The notes under the pieces are model-generated. The model saw only the letters and a program-made list of their open reading frames with translations. It was not told where the DNA came from and did no database searches. DNA of 64,000 bases from positions 125,235-189,234 of the forward strand of contig NZ_KI519480.1 of assembly GCF_000482725.1 (NCBI RefSeq), in the 5' to 3' direction. This DNA comes from Psychromonas arctica DSM 14288. Its GTDB lineage: Bacteria; Pseudomonadota; Gammaproteobacteria; Enterobacterales; Psychromonadaceae. This document shows positions 29,902 to 39,327 of this stretch, one piece after another (the stretch's first letter is position 1; the number at the start of each line of letters is the position of its first letter). Position numbers and translations under genes: made by a program.

Positions 29902-30645
29902 ATGTGGCATAAGTTAAAACAAGTCAAAATAAGCAAATGGATTGGTTTCTTTGTTTTTGTACTTTTAATGTATGCCTTACAGGACAGCTTTTTTAAATTA
30001 AAATTTTGGTTAACGGACCACCAATCATCACCCTTAACGGCATTAGTCCTTACGGGCCACCGCGAGCATATTACTGAAGACGTGGTGAGAGAGGTATTAG
30101 CAGATCAAGAGGATAGGTTAAATTTCTTTACTTTAGAAATAGCTGAAATCCAAAAACAGTTAGAACAAAAACCTTGGGTTTATTCTGCATCGATTCGAAA
30201 AAATTGGCCGGATACGTTAAAGATTCATATTGTTGAGCAATCGATTGTTGCTTCATGGAACCAGAAGTCATTATTGAATAGGTTTGGTGAAATTATCGAT
30301 GTGGTACCTGAACCTGAGAATGATTATATTGCTCTGTCTGGTGATGATAAACATGCTGAACAAGTGCTGAATACTTATTTGCAATTAAATCAGTTATTGT
30401 TGCCAAGTCAATACAGAATTGCTGCTTTACACAGTGACCAACGTAATGCCAGTGAATTGGTGTTAAGAAATGGCATTAGTTTGAAGTTAGGTAAAGAACA
30501 AAAATTAGAACGCATACAATTATTTTTAAATGCATTTCCAAGAATTGCACAAAAATATGAAATTAGCTCCATCGATTATGTTGACCTTCGTTATGATACA
30601 GGGTTGGCAATTGGATGGAAGAAAACAGAAAATAATAAAACCTAA
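29902..30645 (+). CDS. ftsQ: Cell division protein FtsQ
   Basis: Bitopic divisome protein of 247 residues that links FtsA/FtsZ-side factors to FtsBL and FtsWI. It has a short cytoplasmic N-terminus, a TM helix at about 13-30 (WIGFFVFVLLMYALQDSFF), a POTRA domain at about 45-115 (VLTGHREHITEDVVREVL ... NWPDTLKIHIVEQ), and a beta domain with WNQKSLLNRFGEIID. There is no clear ribosome site before the ATG, which lies three bases after ddl, so coupling to ddl translation is likely. A 68-bp gap separates it from ftsA. Confidence 0.95.
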   Translation: MWHKLKQVKISKWIGFFVFVLLMYALQDSFFKLKFWLTDHQSSPLTALVLTGHREHITEDVVREVLADQEDRLNFFTLEIAEIQKQLEQKPWVYSASIRKNWPDTLKIHIVEQSIVASWNQKSLLNRFGEIIDVVPEPENDYIALSGDDKHAEQVLNTYLQLNQLLLPSQYRIAALHSDQRNASELVLRNGISLKLGKEQKLERIQLFLNAFPRIAQKYEISSIDYVDLRYDTGLAIGWKKTENNKT

Positions 30646-30678
30646 TATAACAATTTTGTGCTCATGTTGAGTTAATTC

Positions 30679-30698
30679 TTCTCTCTTAAAATAGAGAA
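30679..30698 (+). other. Short hairpin in the ftsQ-ftsA gap
   Basis: TTCTCT and AGAGAA flank an 8-base loop, ending 15 bases before the ftsA ATG. It could influence ftsA translation or be incidental. This is one of the few non-coding gaps inside the dcw cluster. Confidence 0.35.
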
Positions 30699-30713
30699 AA
30701 TGGTGATAGACGA

Positions 30714-31958
30714 ATGGAAAGTAATTACACAGTTGGTTTAGACATTGGTAGTAATAAAGTGGTTGTCTTAATCGGTGAGTTATTAGCAAATGATGTAATT
30801 AATATCGTTGGAGTGGGCAGTGCCCCGTCCAAGGGAGTTGATAAAGGATCGGTAACTAACTTAGATGCAGTTGTTGAGTCGATTACAAGTGCGTTAAAGC
30901 AAGCAGAAGATATGGCTGACTGTCGAGTCTCGTCAGTTAACTTATCAGTTTCTGGTTCACACATTGAATCAATGAATGAATCAGGTACTTGGGCGATTGA
31001 AGCACATGAAGTGACTACCTATGACGTTGAAAGTGTGATCCATAACGCACGATCAGTGAAAATTCGTGACGAACAGCGCTTATTACATGTCATTCCTCAG
31101 GAATACTCTATTGATTCCCAAGGGCACATTAATAATCCTATTGGGTTATCGGGTGTTAAGCTAAAAGCAAATGTACATTTAATTACTTGTCATAATGACC
31201 TAGTTAAAAACTTAGAAAAAGCAGTTGAACGTAGTGGTCTTGTGATTGATCAGTTAACTTTTTCAGGTGTTGCATCAAGCGAAGCTATTCTCAGTGAAGA
31301 TGAAAAAGAGCTGGGTGTCTGTATGATCGATATGGGGAGTGGTACAATGGACCTGTCTATCTATATTGCGGGTTCGTTACAGCATAGTATGGTACTTGAT
31401 TACGCAGGTAACTCAGTAACTAATGACATTGCCATTGCATTTAGTGCTCCACCAACGTCAGCTGAAGCAATAAAAGTTAAATATGGGTGTCTAAATAAAC
31501 GCTTAGTACTAGATGAAGAAACCATCGACTTACCGAGTGTTGGTGGTCGGCCTGCACGTAGTTTGCAGCGTTCAATATTAGTAGATGTTATTGAGCCACG
31601 ATACAGTGAGCTATTAACTTTAGTTAAGAATGAAATCTTTAAATTGAATGATAAGTTTGCGCGTGAAGGTTTAAAGCAACAATTAGCGGCGGGTGTTGTC
31701 ATAACAGGTGGTGCCGCTCAAATTGAAGGTTTGGTTGAAATTGCTGAAGAAGTCTTTGGTAATATTCAAGTTCGAATTGGTAAACCGGAGCATATTCAAG
31801 GATTAGCTGATGATGTAAACTCACCAGCTTATTCTACGGCAGTAGGTTTATTACGTTATAAAAATGACGAGTTTGCAGGTGAAGAGGATGCTGAGCCGGA
31901 AAATCGTTTTACAAGTTTATTCGGTAAAATAAAAAACTGGATAAAAAAAGAATATTAG
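30714..31958 (+). CDS. ftsA: Cell division protein FtsA
   Basis: Actin-like ATPase of 414 residues that tethers FtsZ to the membrane. The phosphate-1 motif is VGLDIGSNKVVVLIGE (about 7-22), phosphate-2 is MIDMGSGTMDLSIY (about 204-217), and the adenosine motif is VVITGGAAQIEGLVEIAEE (about 327-345). Domain 1C lies at about 85-165. The C-terminus ends in an amphipathic helix, SLFGKIKNWIKKEY, the membrane-targeting sequence. Translation starts at an ATG with a weak upstream site (GGTGATAGACGA). ftsZ follows after 34 bp. Confidence 0.98.
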   Translation: MESNYTVGLDIGSNKVVVLIGELLANDVINIVGVGSAPSKGVDKGSVTNLDAVVESITSALKQAEDMADCRVSSVNLSVSGSHIESMNESGTWAIEAHEVTTYDVESVIHNARSVKIRDEQRLLHVIPQEYSIDSQGHINNPIGLSGVKLKANVHLITCHNDLVKNLEKAVERSGLVIDQLTFSGVASSEAILSEDEKELGVCMIDMGSGTMDLSIYIAGSLQHSMVLDYAGNSVTNDIAIAFSAPPTSAEAIKVKYGCLNKRLVLDEETIDLPSVGGRPARSLQRSILVDVIEPRYSELLTLVKNEIFKLNDKFAREGLKQQLAAGVVITGGAAQIEGLVEIAEEVFGNIQVRIGKPEHIQGLADDVNSPAYSTAVGLLRYKNDEFAGEEDAEPENRFTSLFGKIKNWIKKEY

Positions 31959-31992
31959 TTATCAAGTTACATGGATTGGGTGGTAACAGACG

Positions 31993-33228
31993 ATGTCACA
32001 AGAAGTTAATAGAGTGGAAGAGAGTCAAATGTTTGAAATAATCGATGATGAAGACCATTCAGCACAAGCCATAATTAAAGTTATTGGCATTGGTGGTGGT
32101 GGTGGTAACGCGATCAATTATATGATCGAAAAAGGCCTAACTGGCGCTGAATTTATTGCTATGAATACCGATGCGCAAGCATTACGTTCATCAAAAGCAG
32201 ATATTCGCTTACAATTAGGATCTAATATCACTAATGGCTTAGGTGCCGGTGCAAACCCAGAAATTGGTTATAAATCAGCACTTGAAGATAAAGAGCGTAT
32301 TCGAGAAATCGTCGCTGGTGCCGATGTTGTATTTATTGCTGCTGGTATGGGTGGTGGAACAGGTACTGGTGCTTGTCCAGTTGTTGCTGAAATCGCTAAA
32401 GAGGAAGGTGCATTAACGATCGGTGTCGTATCAAAACCTTCTTTGTTTGAAGGCCGTAAGCGAATGAATTACGCAACGCAGGGTATTGCTCGTTTATCTG
32501 AGAATATCGACTCTTTGTTGATTATTCCAAATGATAAATTACAAAAATCGTTACCGCGTGGTATCTCTTTCTTAGATGCATTACGTGCTGCGAATGGCGT
32601 ACTTTATGATGCGGTTTCTGGCTTTTCTTCAATCATCAATAATGAAGAAAGTACTATCAATATCGATTTCGCGGATGTACGCACTGTCATGACAGAAGCG
32701 GGTACGACTGCGGTAATGGGAATTGGTGTTTCTTCTGGTGAGAACCGTGCTGAAGAAGCCGTTGAAGAAGCTATTTCATGCCCATTATTAGAAGATGTTG
32801 ATCTATCAGATGCACGTGGTGTACTTGTACATATCGTTGCTGGTATCGATTTCAGTTGGGATGAGTACCACACTGTGGGTGATGCGTTAAAACAATTTGC
32901 TTCTGATGACTCTCAAAACATCATCGGTGTAACCGTTGACCCAACCCTAGAGACGGGCGAATTACACGTTACAGTTATTGTAACGGGTATTGGTGAGCGT
33001 AAATCTGAATTAAATGTAGTTAAAAACCCTACGCTTAATACTCAGAAAACAGCTGAGAACGTTGAGAAAGCGCCTGAAGTGGACGTTGCAAAAAGCACTG
33101 CAGAAACTGAAGATGTTAGTCAAACAGAGCCTGAAATAGTAGAGCCAATTGCTGAAGTTAAAGATAAAACTAGCGCCGAAAGTTACTTGGATATTCCTGC
33201 TTTTTTAAGACGTCAAGCAGATAACTAA
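31993..33228 (+). CDS. ftsZ: Cell division GTPase FtsZ
   Basis: Tubulin homologue of 411 residues that forms the Z-ring. The nucleotide-binding loop reads VIGIGGGGGNAINYMIEKG (about 30-48). The tubulin signature GGGTGTGACPVVAE is at about 119-132. The T7 synergy segment NIDFADVRTVM is at about 220-230. The variable linker (about 335-395) is acidic and rich in Glu/Val/Thr. The conserved C-terminal peptide SYLDIPAFLRRQ binds FtsA, ZipA and ZapD, the last of which is also encoded in this window. Confidence 0.99.
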   Translation: MSQEVNRVEESQMFEIIDDEDHSAQAIIKVIGIGGGGGNAINYMIEKGLTGAEFIAMNTDAQALRSSKADIRLQLGSNITNGLGAGANPEIGYKSALEDKERIREIVAGADVVFIAAGMGGGTGTGACPVVAEIAKEEGALTIGVVSKPSLFEGRKRMNYATQGIARLSENIDSLLIIPNDKLQKSLPRGISFLDALRAANGVLYDAVSGFSSIINNEESTINIDFADVRTVMTEAGTTAVMGIGVSSGENRAEEAVEEAISCPLLEDVDLSDARGVLVHIVAGIDFSWDEYHTVGDALKQFASDDSQNIIGVTVDPTLETGELHVTVIVTGIGERKSELNVVKNPTLNTQKTAENVEKAPEVDVAKSTAETEDVSQTEPEIVEPIAEVKDKTSAESYLDIPAFLRRQADN

Positions 33229-33243
33229 ATTAAAGCTAGCGAT

Positions 33244-33277
33244 ATAACAGTTTGTGATATTGATCTCAAACTGTTAT
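33244..33277 (+). other. Hairpin in the ftsZ-lpxC leader
   Basis: ATAACAGTTTG and CAAACTGTTAT form a perfect 11-bp stem whose 12-base inner part can pair further (GAT/ATC). No T-run follows, so it is not a standard terminator. It ends about 25 bases before the strong lpxC ribosome site and could partly separate lpxC from ftsZ or stabilise the ftsZ mRNA end. Confidence 0.5.
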
Positions 33278-33314
33278 CATTCGTCGCAGATATCATCGTA
33301 GTGGAGGTCATTTT

Positions 33315-34244
33315 ATGATTAAGCAAAGAACATTAAAACAAAGTGTTAAATCAACAGGTGTTGGTTTACATTCAGGGAACAAGGTAACCATTGAGTTGCA
33401 CCCTGCACCTGTTAACACGGGTATTGTTTACCGTCGTATTGACCTTGACCCGGTGGTTAGCTTTAAAGCACATGCACAAGCAGTACAAGAAACGCTTTTA
33501 TGTACTTGTTTAGTGAACGATCAAGGACAGAAAATTTCTACTGTTGAGCATTTATCTGCTGCTTTGGCTGGTCTAGGTATTGATAATATTATTATCGACG
33601 TTGACGCACCAGAAATTCCAATTATGGATGGTAGTGCGAGTCCTTTTATTTTCTTGCTTCAATCTGCTGGTATCGAAGAGCAAAATGCAGCTAAAAAATT
33701 CATTCGTATTAAGAAAACAGTACGTGTGGAAGATGAAAAAGAAGGTAAGTGGGCTGAGTTGCAGCCTTCTGATAATGGCTTTAGCTTAGATTTTAAAATT
33801 GATTTTGATCATCCTGTATTTGAAGGTCAAAACCAACATGTTGAAATGCAGTTTTCAGGTGATTTATTTGTCAAAGAAATCAGTCGTGCACGTACTTTTG
33901 GTTTCATGAAAAGCGTTGAGTACCTACAATCTAATAATTTAGCACTAGGTGCTAGTTTAGATAATGCGATTGGTTTAGATGAATTCCGTGTATTAAACCC
34001 TGAAGGTTTACGTTATGAAGATGAATTTGTAAAACATAAAGTATTAGATGCTATCGGTGATTTATATTTATCTGGTTATAGTATTCTGGGTCATTTAAAA
34101 GCCTATAAAACTGGGCATGCCTTAAATAACAAACTTTTATGTGCATTACTTGCAGATCAAGAAGCATTTGAAATGGTGACCTTTGAAGAACCTGTGAGCG
34201 AATCACCTATACAATATATTGAGCCTGTGTTTGTTACTGCTTAA
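33315..34244 (+). CDS. lpxC: UDP-3-O-acyl-GlcNAc deacetylase LpxC
   Basis: Zinc amidase of 309 residues performing the committed step of lipid A synthesis. The zinc ligands are visible in [14 protein letters not shown] (His near 79) and in [14 protein letters not shown] (His near 238 and Asp near 242). The catalytic Glu lies in the first motif (STVEHL). [15 protein letters not shown] and RARTFGFM are other signatures. A strong GGAGGT precedes the ATG. The C-terminus ([14 protein letters not shown]) ends in hydrophobic residues, the region that carries the FtsH degron in E. coli. It closes the dcw cluster and is followed by two hairpins. Confidence 0.98.
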   Translation: MIKQRTLKQSVKSTGVGLHSGNKVTIELHPAPVNTGIVYRRIDLDPVVSFKAHAQAVQETLLCTCLVNDQGQKISTVEHLSAALAGLGIDNIIIDVDAPEIPIMDGSASPFIFLLQSAGIEEQNAAKKFIRIKKTVRVEDEKEGKWAELQPSDNGFSLDFKIDFDHPVFEGQNQHVEMQFSGDLFVKEISRARTFGFMKSVEYLQSNNLALGASLDNAIGLDEFRVLNPEGLRYEDEFVKHKVLDAIGDLYLSGYSILGHLKAYKTGHALNNKLLCALLADQEAFEMVTFEEPVSESPIQYIEPVFVTA

Positions 34245-34274
34245 AACATTTAATTAAGATTTAATTAAATGTTT
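34244..34274 (+). repeat. 14-bp perfect inverted repeat at the lpxC stop codon
   Basis: AAACATTTAATTAA and TTAATTAAATGTTT are separated by three bases (GAT). The left arm begins on the last base of the lpxC stop. The core half-site is identical to that at 8781-8811. It is AT-only apart from one C/G pair and has no T-run, so it may be a 3'-end stabiliser or a repeated protein site. Confidence 0.65.
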
Positions 34275-34300
34275 AGTTAAGCCAATATAGACTTCATTGA

Positions 34301-34330
34301 AAACCACTTTATTTGAAAGTGGTTTTTTTT
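34301..34330 (+). terminator. Terminator of the dcw cluster
   Basis: A perfect 10-bp stem, AAACCACTTT / AAAGTGGTTT, with a 5-base loop is followed by a run of eight T. It lies 57 bases after the lpxC stop. Confidence 0.92.
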
Positions 34331-34457
34331 TATGTTTTTTAGGGAAATTGTTTTGATAAATACTTGTGCAATTTAGAATCAGCAGCAAAGAGGTGGTCTA
34401 CTTTAAGCAATACAACAGAGCAGAACAGAATTGAATAGCCTGATTAGTTAATCGCTA

Positions 34458-34922
34458 TTATTCACTTTTATTGGTTGAGAATTTAGCTAATGATTGTAGT
34501 GCTTTTTTTAATTTAGGATCAGCATTTTCAGCTAATGCTAAAAAGGAGTCTGCAATATCTTTACTCATTTTTTGTGCGCGTTTTTTTACTGGTTTGTTGG
34601 TTTTTAGTTGTGATGGACTCACTTTTGCAAGGGCTGGGTTAACTTTGACCTTGATGTTAATCAAAGATGAATGATGCGTGCGCAATTCGCTGAGGATATC
34701 ACTTCGTATAAATTGTAAACGCTGAAGCCAAAGTGAGGTCGGACTTTCTATAATCAAAGTCCCATTTTCAATATTTCCTATACGACATCCACTGATGTTG
34801 TGTTGTTTTAAAAGCCTTTGTAGTACCATATCCAACTTAGTTATCAAGGATGTACTTTTCTGATAACTATTTTTTTCTAATAATAGTGCAATGGGTTTAG
34901 GTTGTTTCTTGTAAGATTTCAT
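34458..34922 (-). CDS. dciA: DciA-type helicase loader (DUF721)
   Basis: Protein of 154 residues from the ATG at 34922 (MKSYKKQPKPIALLLEK). DUF721/DciA proteins interact with and help load the replicative helicase DnaB in bacteria that lack DnaC. The family core runs from about 20 to 90: LDMVLQRLLKQH, CRIGNIENGTLIIESPTSLWLQRLQFIRSDILSELR (quoted in parts: GTLIIESPTSLWLQRL). The rest is a lysine-rich tail. An in-frame ATG at 34991 would overlap the divergent peptidase gene and does not match the family start. The same position next to secA is known in related marine genera. The ribosome site is weak. Confidence 0.82.
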   Translation of the reverse strand: MKSYKKQPKPIALLLEKNSYQKSTSLITKLDMVLQRLLKQHNISGCRIGNIENGTLIIESPTSLWLQRLQFIRSDILSELRTHHSSLINIKVKVNPALAKVSPSQLKTNKPVKKRAQKMSKDIADSFLALAENADPKLKKALQSLAKFSTNKSE

Positions 34923-34949
34923 AGCAGCCATCAATAGTGAATTAAGTTT

Positions 34950-36053
34950 ATGAGTATAACGGTTATTTATAATAGGAAGGAGACTGAACATAACTTTTCT
35001 ATAACAAGATCGACATTTATTTTCGTGTGCATATTGATTGTCGCGATCTTGATGACGAGTGCTTGGCTATTACAATCGCATTACCATCAACAATTGACTC
35101 AACATAAAATACAAGCTCTCGGCGAGCGAGACCTTATTAAACAACAATATTTAGACACCTTACAATCTCAAACTAATCAACAAGTGCAAGCACTGGCTGT
35201 TAAGATAGGTCAATTACAAGCACAGAGTATTCGTTTAAATAATTTGGGCGAACGTATTATCGATAAATCAAATTTTCCCAAAGAGGAATTTGAGTTTGAT
35301 ATTAACCAATATATCGATCAAGGGCTTATCCTTGATGCCAATGGCCTAGAACAAAGTCTAGATCAAAGCCTAGACCAAAATATAGAGTCTGATAACGAGC
35401 AAGTCGTAGAAGAGGCGATTGACCATGAGCCGATTGATAATACTTCCACAAATGCAGAGTCAGTGGATGAAGACATTGAGCAACCTGTACCGTTAAATGT
35501 TGTTTCGAATATAAATACGTTAGACACTTCAGACCTAGTAAAACTTCATAAAAATGTATCGCTCCTCGCATATCAGTACCAAAAGAATCAAAATTTACTG
35601 CAACAACTTGAAATTACATTAACTAATCTCCATCTTACAGATGAGTTATTCATTTCTGGTCGCCCTGTTCCAATTCAAGGCTCTTGGATCTCTTCACCCT
35701 TTGGTACGCGAACAGACCCATTTACGGGGCGTTTACGTCGCCACAAAGGCGTTGATATCGCTGGACATACAGGCATGTCAATTAATGCGACTGCCGCAGG
35801 CGTAGTTACGACATCAGAAGCGCGCACTGGTTATGGTTATGTGGTTGAGATTAATCACGGCAGTGGTTTGAGAACACGTTATGCACATGCTTCATCGTTA
35901 CTTGTCGCGGTGGGGGCTATTGTTGAAAAAGGTCAACAAATAGCAGTGATGGGAACAACAGGTCGCTCTACAGGGCCACATGTGCACTATGAAGTCATCA
36001 AAGATGGCACCCAAATAGACCCAGTTTATTATATACAAAGATTACCAAGCTAA
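34950..36053 (+). CDS. Membrane-anchored M23 (LytM) peptidase upstream of secA
   Basis: Peptidoglycan endopeptidase candidate of 367 residues. Layout: about 20 cytoplasmic residues, a TM helix at about 23-43 (FIFVCILIVAILMTSAWLL), a coiled coil (about 45-105), an acidic Asp/Glu/Gln-rich linker (about 110-195), a second helical stretch, and an M23 domain at about 240-367. The zinc ligands are in RHKGVDIAG (HxxxD, about 269-277) and GPHVHYEV (HxH, about 349-356), so the enzyme should be active rather than an EnvC-like regulator. E. coli has secM here, a stalling regulator of secA; this gene takes its place 40 bp before secA. The start codons of this gene and the divergent dciA are only 27 bp apart. 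Confidence 0.9.
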   Translation: MSITVIYNRKETEHNFSITRSTFIFVCILIVAILMTSAWLLQSHYHQQLTQHKIQALGERDLIKQQYLDTLQSQTNQQVQALAVKIGQLQAQSIRLNNLGERIIDKSNFPKEEFEFDINQYIDQGLILDANGLEQSLDQSLDQNIESDNEQVVEEAIDHEPIDNTSTNAESVDEDIEQPVPLNVVSNINTLDTSDLVKLHKNVSLLAYQYQKNQNLLQQLEITLTNLHLTDELFISGRPVPIQGSWISSPFGTRTDPFTGRLRRHKGVDIAGHTGMSINATAAGVVTTSEARTGYGYVVEINHGSGLRTRYAHASSLLVAVGAIVEKGQQIAVMGTTGRSTGPHVHYEVIKDGTQIDPVYYIQRLPS

Positions 36054-36093
36054 ATTACAACTTTTATCCGACTTTTTACAATGAGAAAGCAAA

Positions 36094-38817
36094 ATGATCA
36101 CATCGCTAATAACAAAAATAATAGGCAGTCGAAATGACCGTTACCTTAAGAACCTACGTAAAGTAGTAAATGAAATTAATAAACTTGAACCGGAGATTAA
36201 AGCACTATCGGAAGAAGAGCTAAAAGCCAAAACATCTTACTTTAAAGAACGTCTCGCTAAAGGCGAAACCATAGATGATATTTTGGTTGAAGCTTTTGCA
36301 GTAGTCAGAAGTGCTTCTGAACGTGTATTTGGTATGCGTCATTTTGATGTGCAGTTGATTGGCGGTATTGTATTAAATGAGAATAAAATTGCAGAAATGC
36401 GTACTGGTGAGGGTAAAACGTTAACGGCAACATTACCTGCTTATTTAAATGCGTTAACCGGCAACGGTGTGCATGTTATTACTGTGAATGATTACCTAGC
36501 GCGTCGTGATGCGGAATGGAATGCAAAACTATTTGAATATCTCGGATTAACCGTTGGCATTAACTTGTCAGGTATGACCGGTGAAGAAAAACGTACTGCA
36601 TACGCTGCAGATATCACCTACGGTACGAATAACGAGTTCGGTTTTGATTACCTGCGCGACAACATGGCTTTTGAAGCATCACAACGCGTTATGCGCGGTC
36701 TTCATTTTGCTATTGTCGATGAGGTTGACTCTATTTTAATCGATGAAGCAAGAACACCATTGATTATTTCAGGCCCTACCGATGGTGATGCAACGCTTTA
36801 TACCAAACTTAATTCAATTATTCCTTTACTGACTCAACAAGATAAAGAAGATACTGAAGAATATGTGGGTGAAGGTGACTTCACTGTTGATGAGAAAAGT
36901 AAGCAAGTATTATTAACTGAACGCGGCCAAGAAAAAGTTGAGCGTATTCTACAAGAGCGCGGTTTATTAGAAGAAAACACGTCGTTATACGCGGCATCAA
37001 GCATTAGCCTATTACACCATGTTAACGCTGCATTACGAGCTCATACTCTGTTTGAAAAAGATGTTGAATACATTGTGACCGCGCAGGGTGAAGTGGTTAT
37101 AGTCGATGAACATACTGGGCGTACTATGCCTGGTCGTCGTTGGTCTGAAGGTTTACATCAAGCTGTTGAAGCAAAAGAAGGGGTTAAAATTCAAAATGAA
37201 AACCAAACCCTTGCATCAATCACTTTCCAGAATTACTTCCGTTTATATGAAAAACTAGGTGGAATGACCGGAACGGCTGATACCGAAGCGTTTGAATTCC
37301 AATCTATTTATGGTTTAGAAACCATTGTTATCCCTACGAACCGTCCAATGGTACGTAAAGATGGCGGCGATTTAGTGTACTTAACTGAGCTTGAAAAATA
37401 CCAAGCTATTATAGAAGATATTAAAACTCGTTTAGAGCGTCGCCAACCTGTGTTAGTCGGTACCGTTTCAATTGAAAACTCTGAATTACTTTCTGAGTTG
37501 ATGACAAAAGCAAATATTAAGCACAATGTTTTAAATGCTAAATTCCATGAAAAAGAAGCTGATATTATCGCACAAGCAGGGGCGTTAGGATCAGTTACCA
37601 TTGCGACTAACATGGCCGGCCGTGGTACAGATATTGTGCTAGGTGGTAATTTACAAAACCGTCTAGAAAAGTTAGGTGAACTGACTGAACAACAAATTGT
37701 TGCTGAAACTGCTGCATGGAAAGAAGATCAAGCGGCGGTATTAGCTGCTGGCGGTTTATATATTGTAGGTACTGAGCGACATGAATCGCGTCGTATCGAT
37801 AACCAATTACGTGGCCGTGCGGGGCGTCAAGGTGACGCTGGTGAAAGCCGTTTCTACTTGTCGATGGAAGATTCGTTAATGCGTATCTTTGCTTCTGAAA
37901 AAGTGTCTAATATGATGAAAAAATTAGGCATGGAAAATGGAGAAGCGATTGAGCATCCTTGGGTAACTCGCGCGATTGAAAATGCACAACGTAAAGTGGA
38001 AGGCCGTAACTTTGACATGCGTAAATCATTGTTGGACTTTGATGATGTTGCTAATGATCAACGTAAAGTCGTTTACCAACAACGTAATGGCATTATGGAC
38101 AGTGATAATATCACTGAAAATATTGAGCAAATGTGGGCAGACGTTTTCAATACCTGCATCGATGAATATGTACCACAACATTCGTTAACGGAGCAATGGG
38201 ATTTAGCTGGATTAGAAGCGCGTCTGAAACAAGATTTCTTGATCGAGTTGCCAGTGCAACAATGGTTAACCGACGATGCTAATTTACAAGAAGAAACCAT
38301 TCGTGAAAATATCGTCGAGCATGCTCGTAATACTTACCAAGATAAAAAAGAGCAAGTGGGCGAATCTATTATTGCTGGATTTGAAAAATCAGTGATGTTG
38401 CAAACTATTGATATGTTGTGGAAAGAGCATTTAGCGGCGATGGACCATCTTCGTCAGGGTATTCATCTACGTGGTTACGCTCAAAAAGATCCAAAACAAG
38501 AATATAAACGTGAGTCTTTTGAACTGTTTATTGCGATGTTAGAAAACTTGAAAATGGATGTGGTGGGCATTTTGTCTAAAGTGCAAATTCAAAGTAAAGA
38601 AGAAGCCGAAGCAATTGACCAACAACGCCGTGAAGCGGAAGAGAAAGCGAAAATTCAATATCAACATGCGCAAGTCAATAGTGATGGTGAAGCTGAAAAA
38701 GAAACAGCTGAAACAGCTGATACCTTTATTCGTGAAAACAAAAAGGTGGGGCGTAATGAGCCATGTCCTTGTGGATCAGGTAAAAAATTCAAGCAATGTC
38801 ATGGTAAGTTAGGGTGA
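36094..38817 (+). CDS. secA: Preprotein translocase ATPase SecA
   Basis: Motor ATPase of Sec export, 907 residues, cytoplasmic and membrane-associated. Walker A is [17 protein letters not shown] (about 102-118), and Walker B/DEAD is [20 protein letters not shown] (about 206-225). The arginine-finger region [20 protein letters not shown] lies at about 567-586. The helical scaffold and wing domains follow. The C-terminus has the zinc/SecB-binding motif [14 protein letters not shown]. It is probably co-transcribed with the M23 peptidase gene. No SecM-type arrest peptide is recognisable upstream, so secretion feedback, if any, works differently. Confidence 0.99.
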   Translation: MITSLITKIIGSRNDRYLKNLRKVVNEINKLEPEIKALSEEELKAKTSYFKERLAKGETIDDILVEAFAVVRSASERVFGMRHFDVQLIGGIVLNENKIAEMRTGEGKTLTATLPAYLNALTGNGVHVITVNDYLARRDAEWNAKLFEYLGLTVGINLSGMTGEEKRTAYAADITYGTNNEFGFDYLRDNMAFEASQRVMRGLHFAIVDEVDSILIDEARTPLIISGPTDGDATLYTKLNSIIPLLTQQDKEDTEEYVGEGDFTVDEKSKQVLLTERGQEKVERILQERGLLEENTSLYAASSISLLHHVNAALRAHTLFEKDVEYIVTAQGEVVIVDEHTGRTMPGRRWSEGLHQAVEAKEGVKIQNENQTLASITFQNYFRLYEKLGGMTGTADTEAFEFQSIYGLETIVIPTNRPMVRKDGGDLVYLTELEKYQAIIEDIKTRLERRQPVLVGTVSIENSELLSELMTKANIKHNVLNAKFHEKEADIIAQAGALGSVTIATNMAGRGTDIVLGGNLQNRLEKLGELTEQQIVAETAAWKEDQAAVLAAGGLYIVGTERHESRRIDNQLRGRAGRQGDAGESRFYLSMEDSLMRIFASEKVSNMMKKLGMENGEAIEHPWVTRAIENAQRKVEGRNFDMRKSLLDFDDVANDQRKVVYQQRNGIMDSDNITENIEQMWADVFNTCIDEYVPQHSLTEQWDLAGLEARLKQDFLIELPVQQWLTDDANLQEETIRENIVEHARNTYQDKKEQVGESIIAGFEKSVMLQTIDMLWKEHLAAMDHLRQGIHLRGYAQKDPKQEYKRESFELFIAMLENLKMDVVGILSKVQIQSKEEAEAIDQQRREAEEKAKIQYQHAQVNSDGEAEKETAETADTFIRENKKVGRNEPCPCGSGKKFKQCHGKLG

Positions 38818-38861
38818 TCTAATACCGGTATTATTTAGATAACATCGGTACAGCATGATAT

Positions 38862-38897
38862 AAAAGGTGGTACTTCTTTGAAGACCACCTTTTTTTT
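38862..38897 (+). terminator. secA terminator
   Basis: AAAAGGTGGT pairs with ACCACCTTTT around a 12-base loop and continues into a T-run. Confidence 0.9.
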
Positions 38898-38940
38898 AAA
38901 GCGTAAATAAGCTTAATCGATTCAAGTAAGTGTGAATATT

Positions 38941-39327
38941 ATGATAGAACAACAAACCATCAGTATTGCCATTGTACAAAATGAACAGAAACAACTACTT
39001 ATTAGCCGCCGCCAACAAGGTAAGCATCTTGCTGGAAAGTGGGAATTTCCAGGAGGAAAAGTTGAGCAGGGAGAAGCGCTCGAAACAGCGATGTTGCGTG
39101 AGTTGAAAGAAGAGGTCGGGTTAAGTGCAACCCAGTTCACTTTATTTGATTCACTGAATTTTCAATACGATCAACTAAATCTAAGTCTGCACTTTTATTT
39201 AGTCAGTGACTATGAAGGTGAGCCAGTGTCCTTAGAAGGGCAACAGATAAAATGGGTTGGTGTCTCCCAACTCTGTGAATATGAGTTCCCTAAAGCTAAT
39301 TTAACAGTGATCAATAAATTACTCTAA
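38941..39327 (+). CDS. mutT: 8-oxo-dGTP diphosphatase MutT
   Basis: Nudix hydrolase of 128 residues that removes 8-oxo-dGTP from the nucleotide pool. The Nudix box is complete: GGKVEQGEALETAMLRELKEEVG (Gly at about 37; catalytic core RELKEEVG at about 51-58). The preceding GKWEFPGGK is the MutT substrate motif. The ATG at 38941 is chosen; a GTG at 38932 would add three residues and neither has a strong SD. secA-mutT adjacency is the E. coli order. Its last 17 bases overlap the convergent ligE gene, so there is no terminator between them. Confidence 0.95.
   Translation: MIEQQTISIAIVQNEQKQLLISRRQQGKHLAGKWEFPGGKVEQGEALETAMLRELKEEVGLSATQFTLFDSLNFQYDQLNLSLHFYLVSDYEGEPVSLEGQQIKWVGVSQLCEYEFPKANLTVINKLL

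Noticed and set aside
34923..34991. Longer dciA start at 34991
   Set aside because: It would overlap the divergent peptidase gene and add residues unlike the DUF721 N-terminus; the ATG at 34922 gives the expected start.
36054..36093. SecM-like arrest peptide upstream of secA
   Set aside because: The gap is only 40 bp, and the preceding gene encodes an M23 peptidase ending in a normal catalytic domain without an arrest motif.
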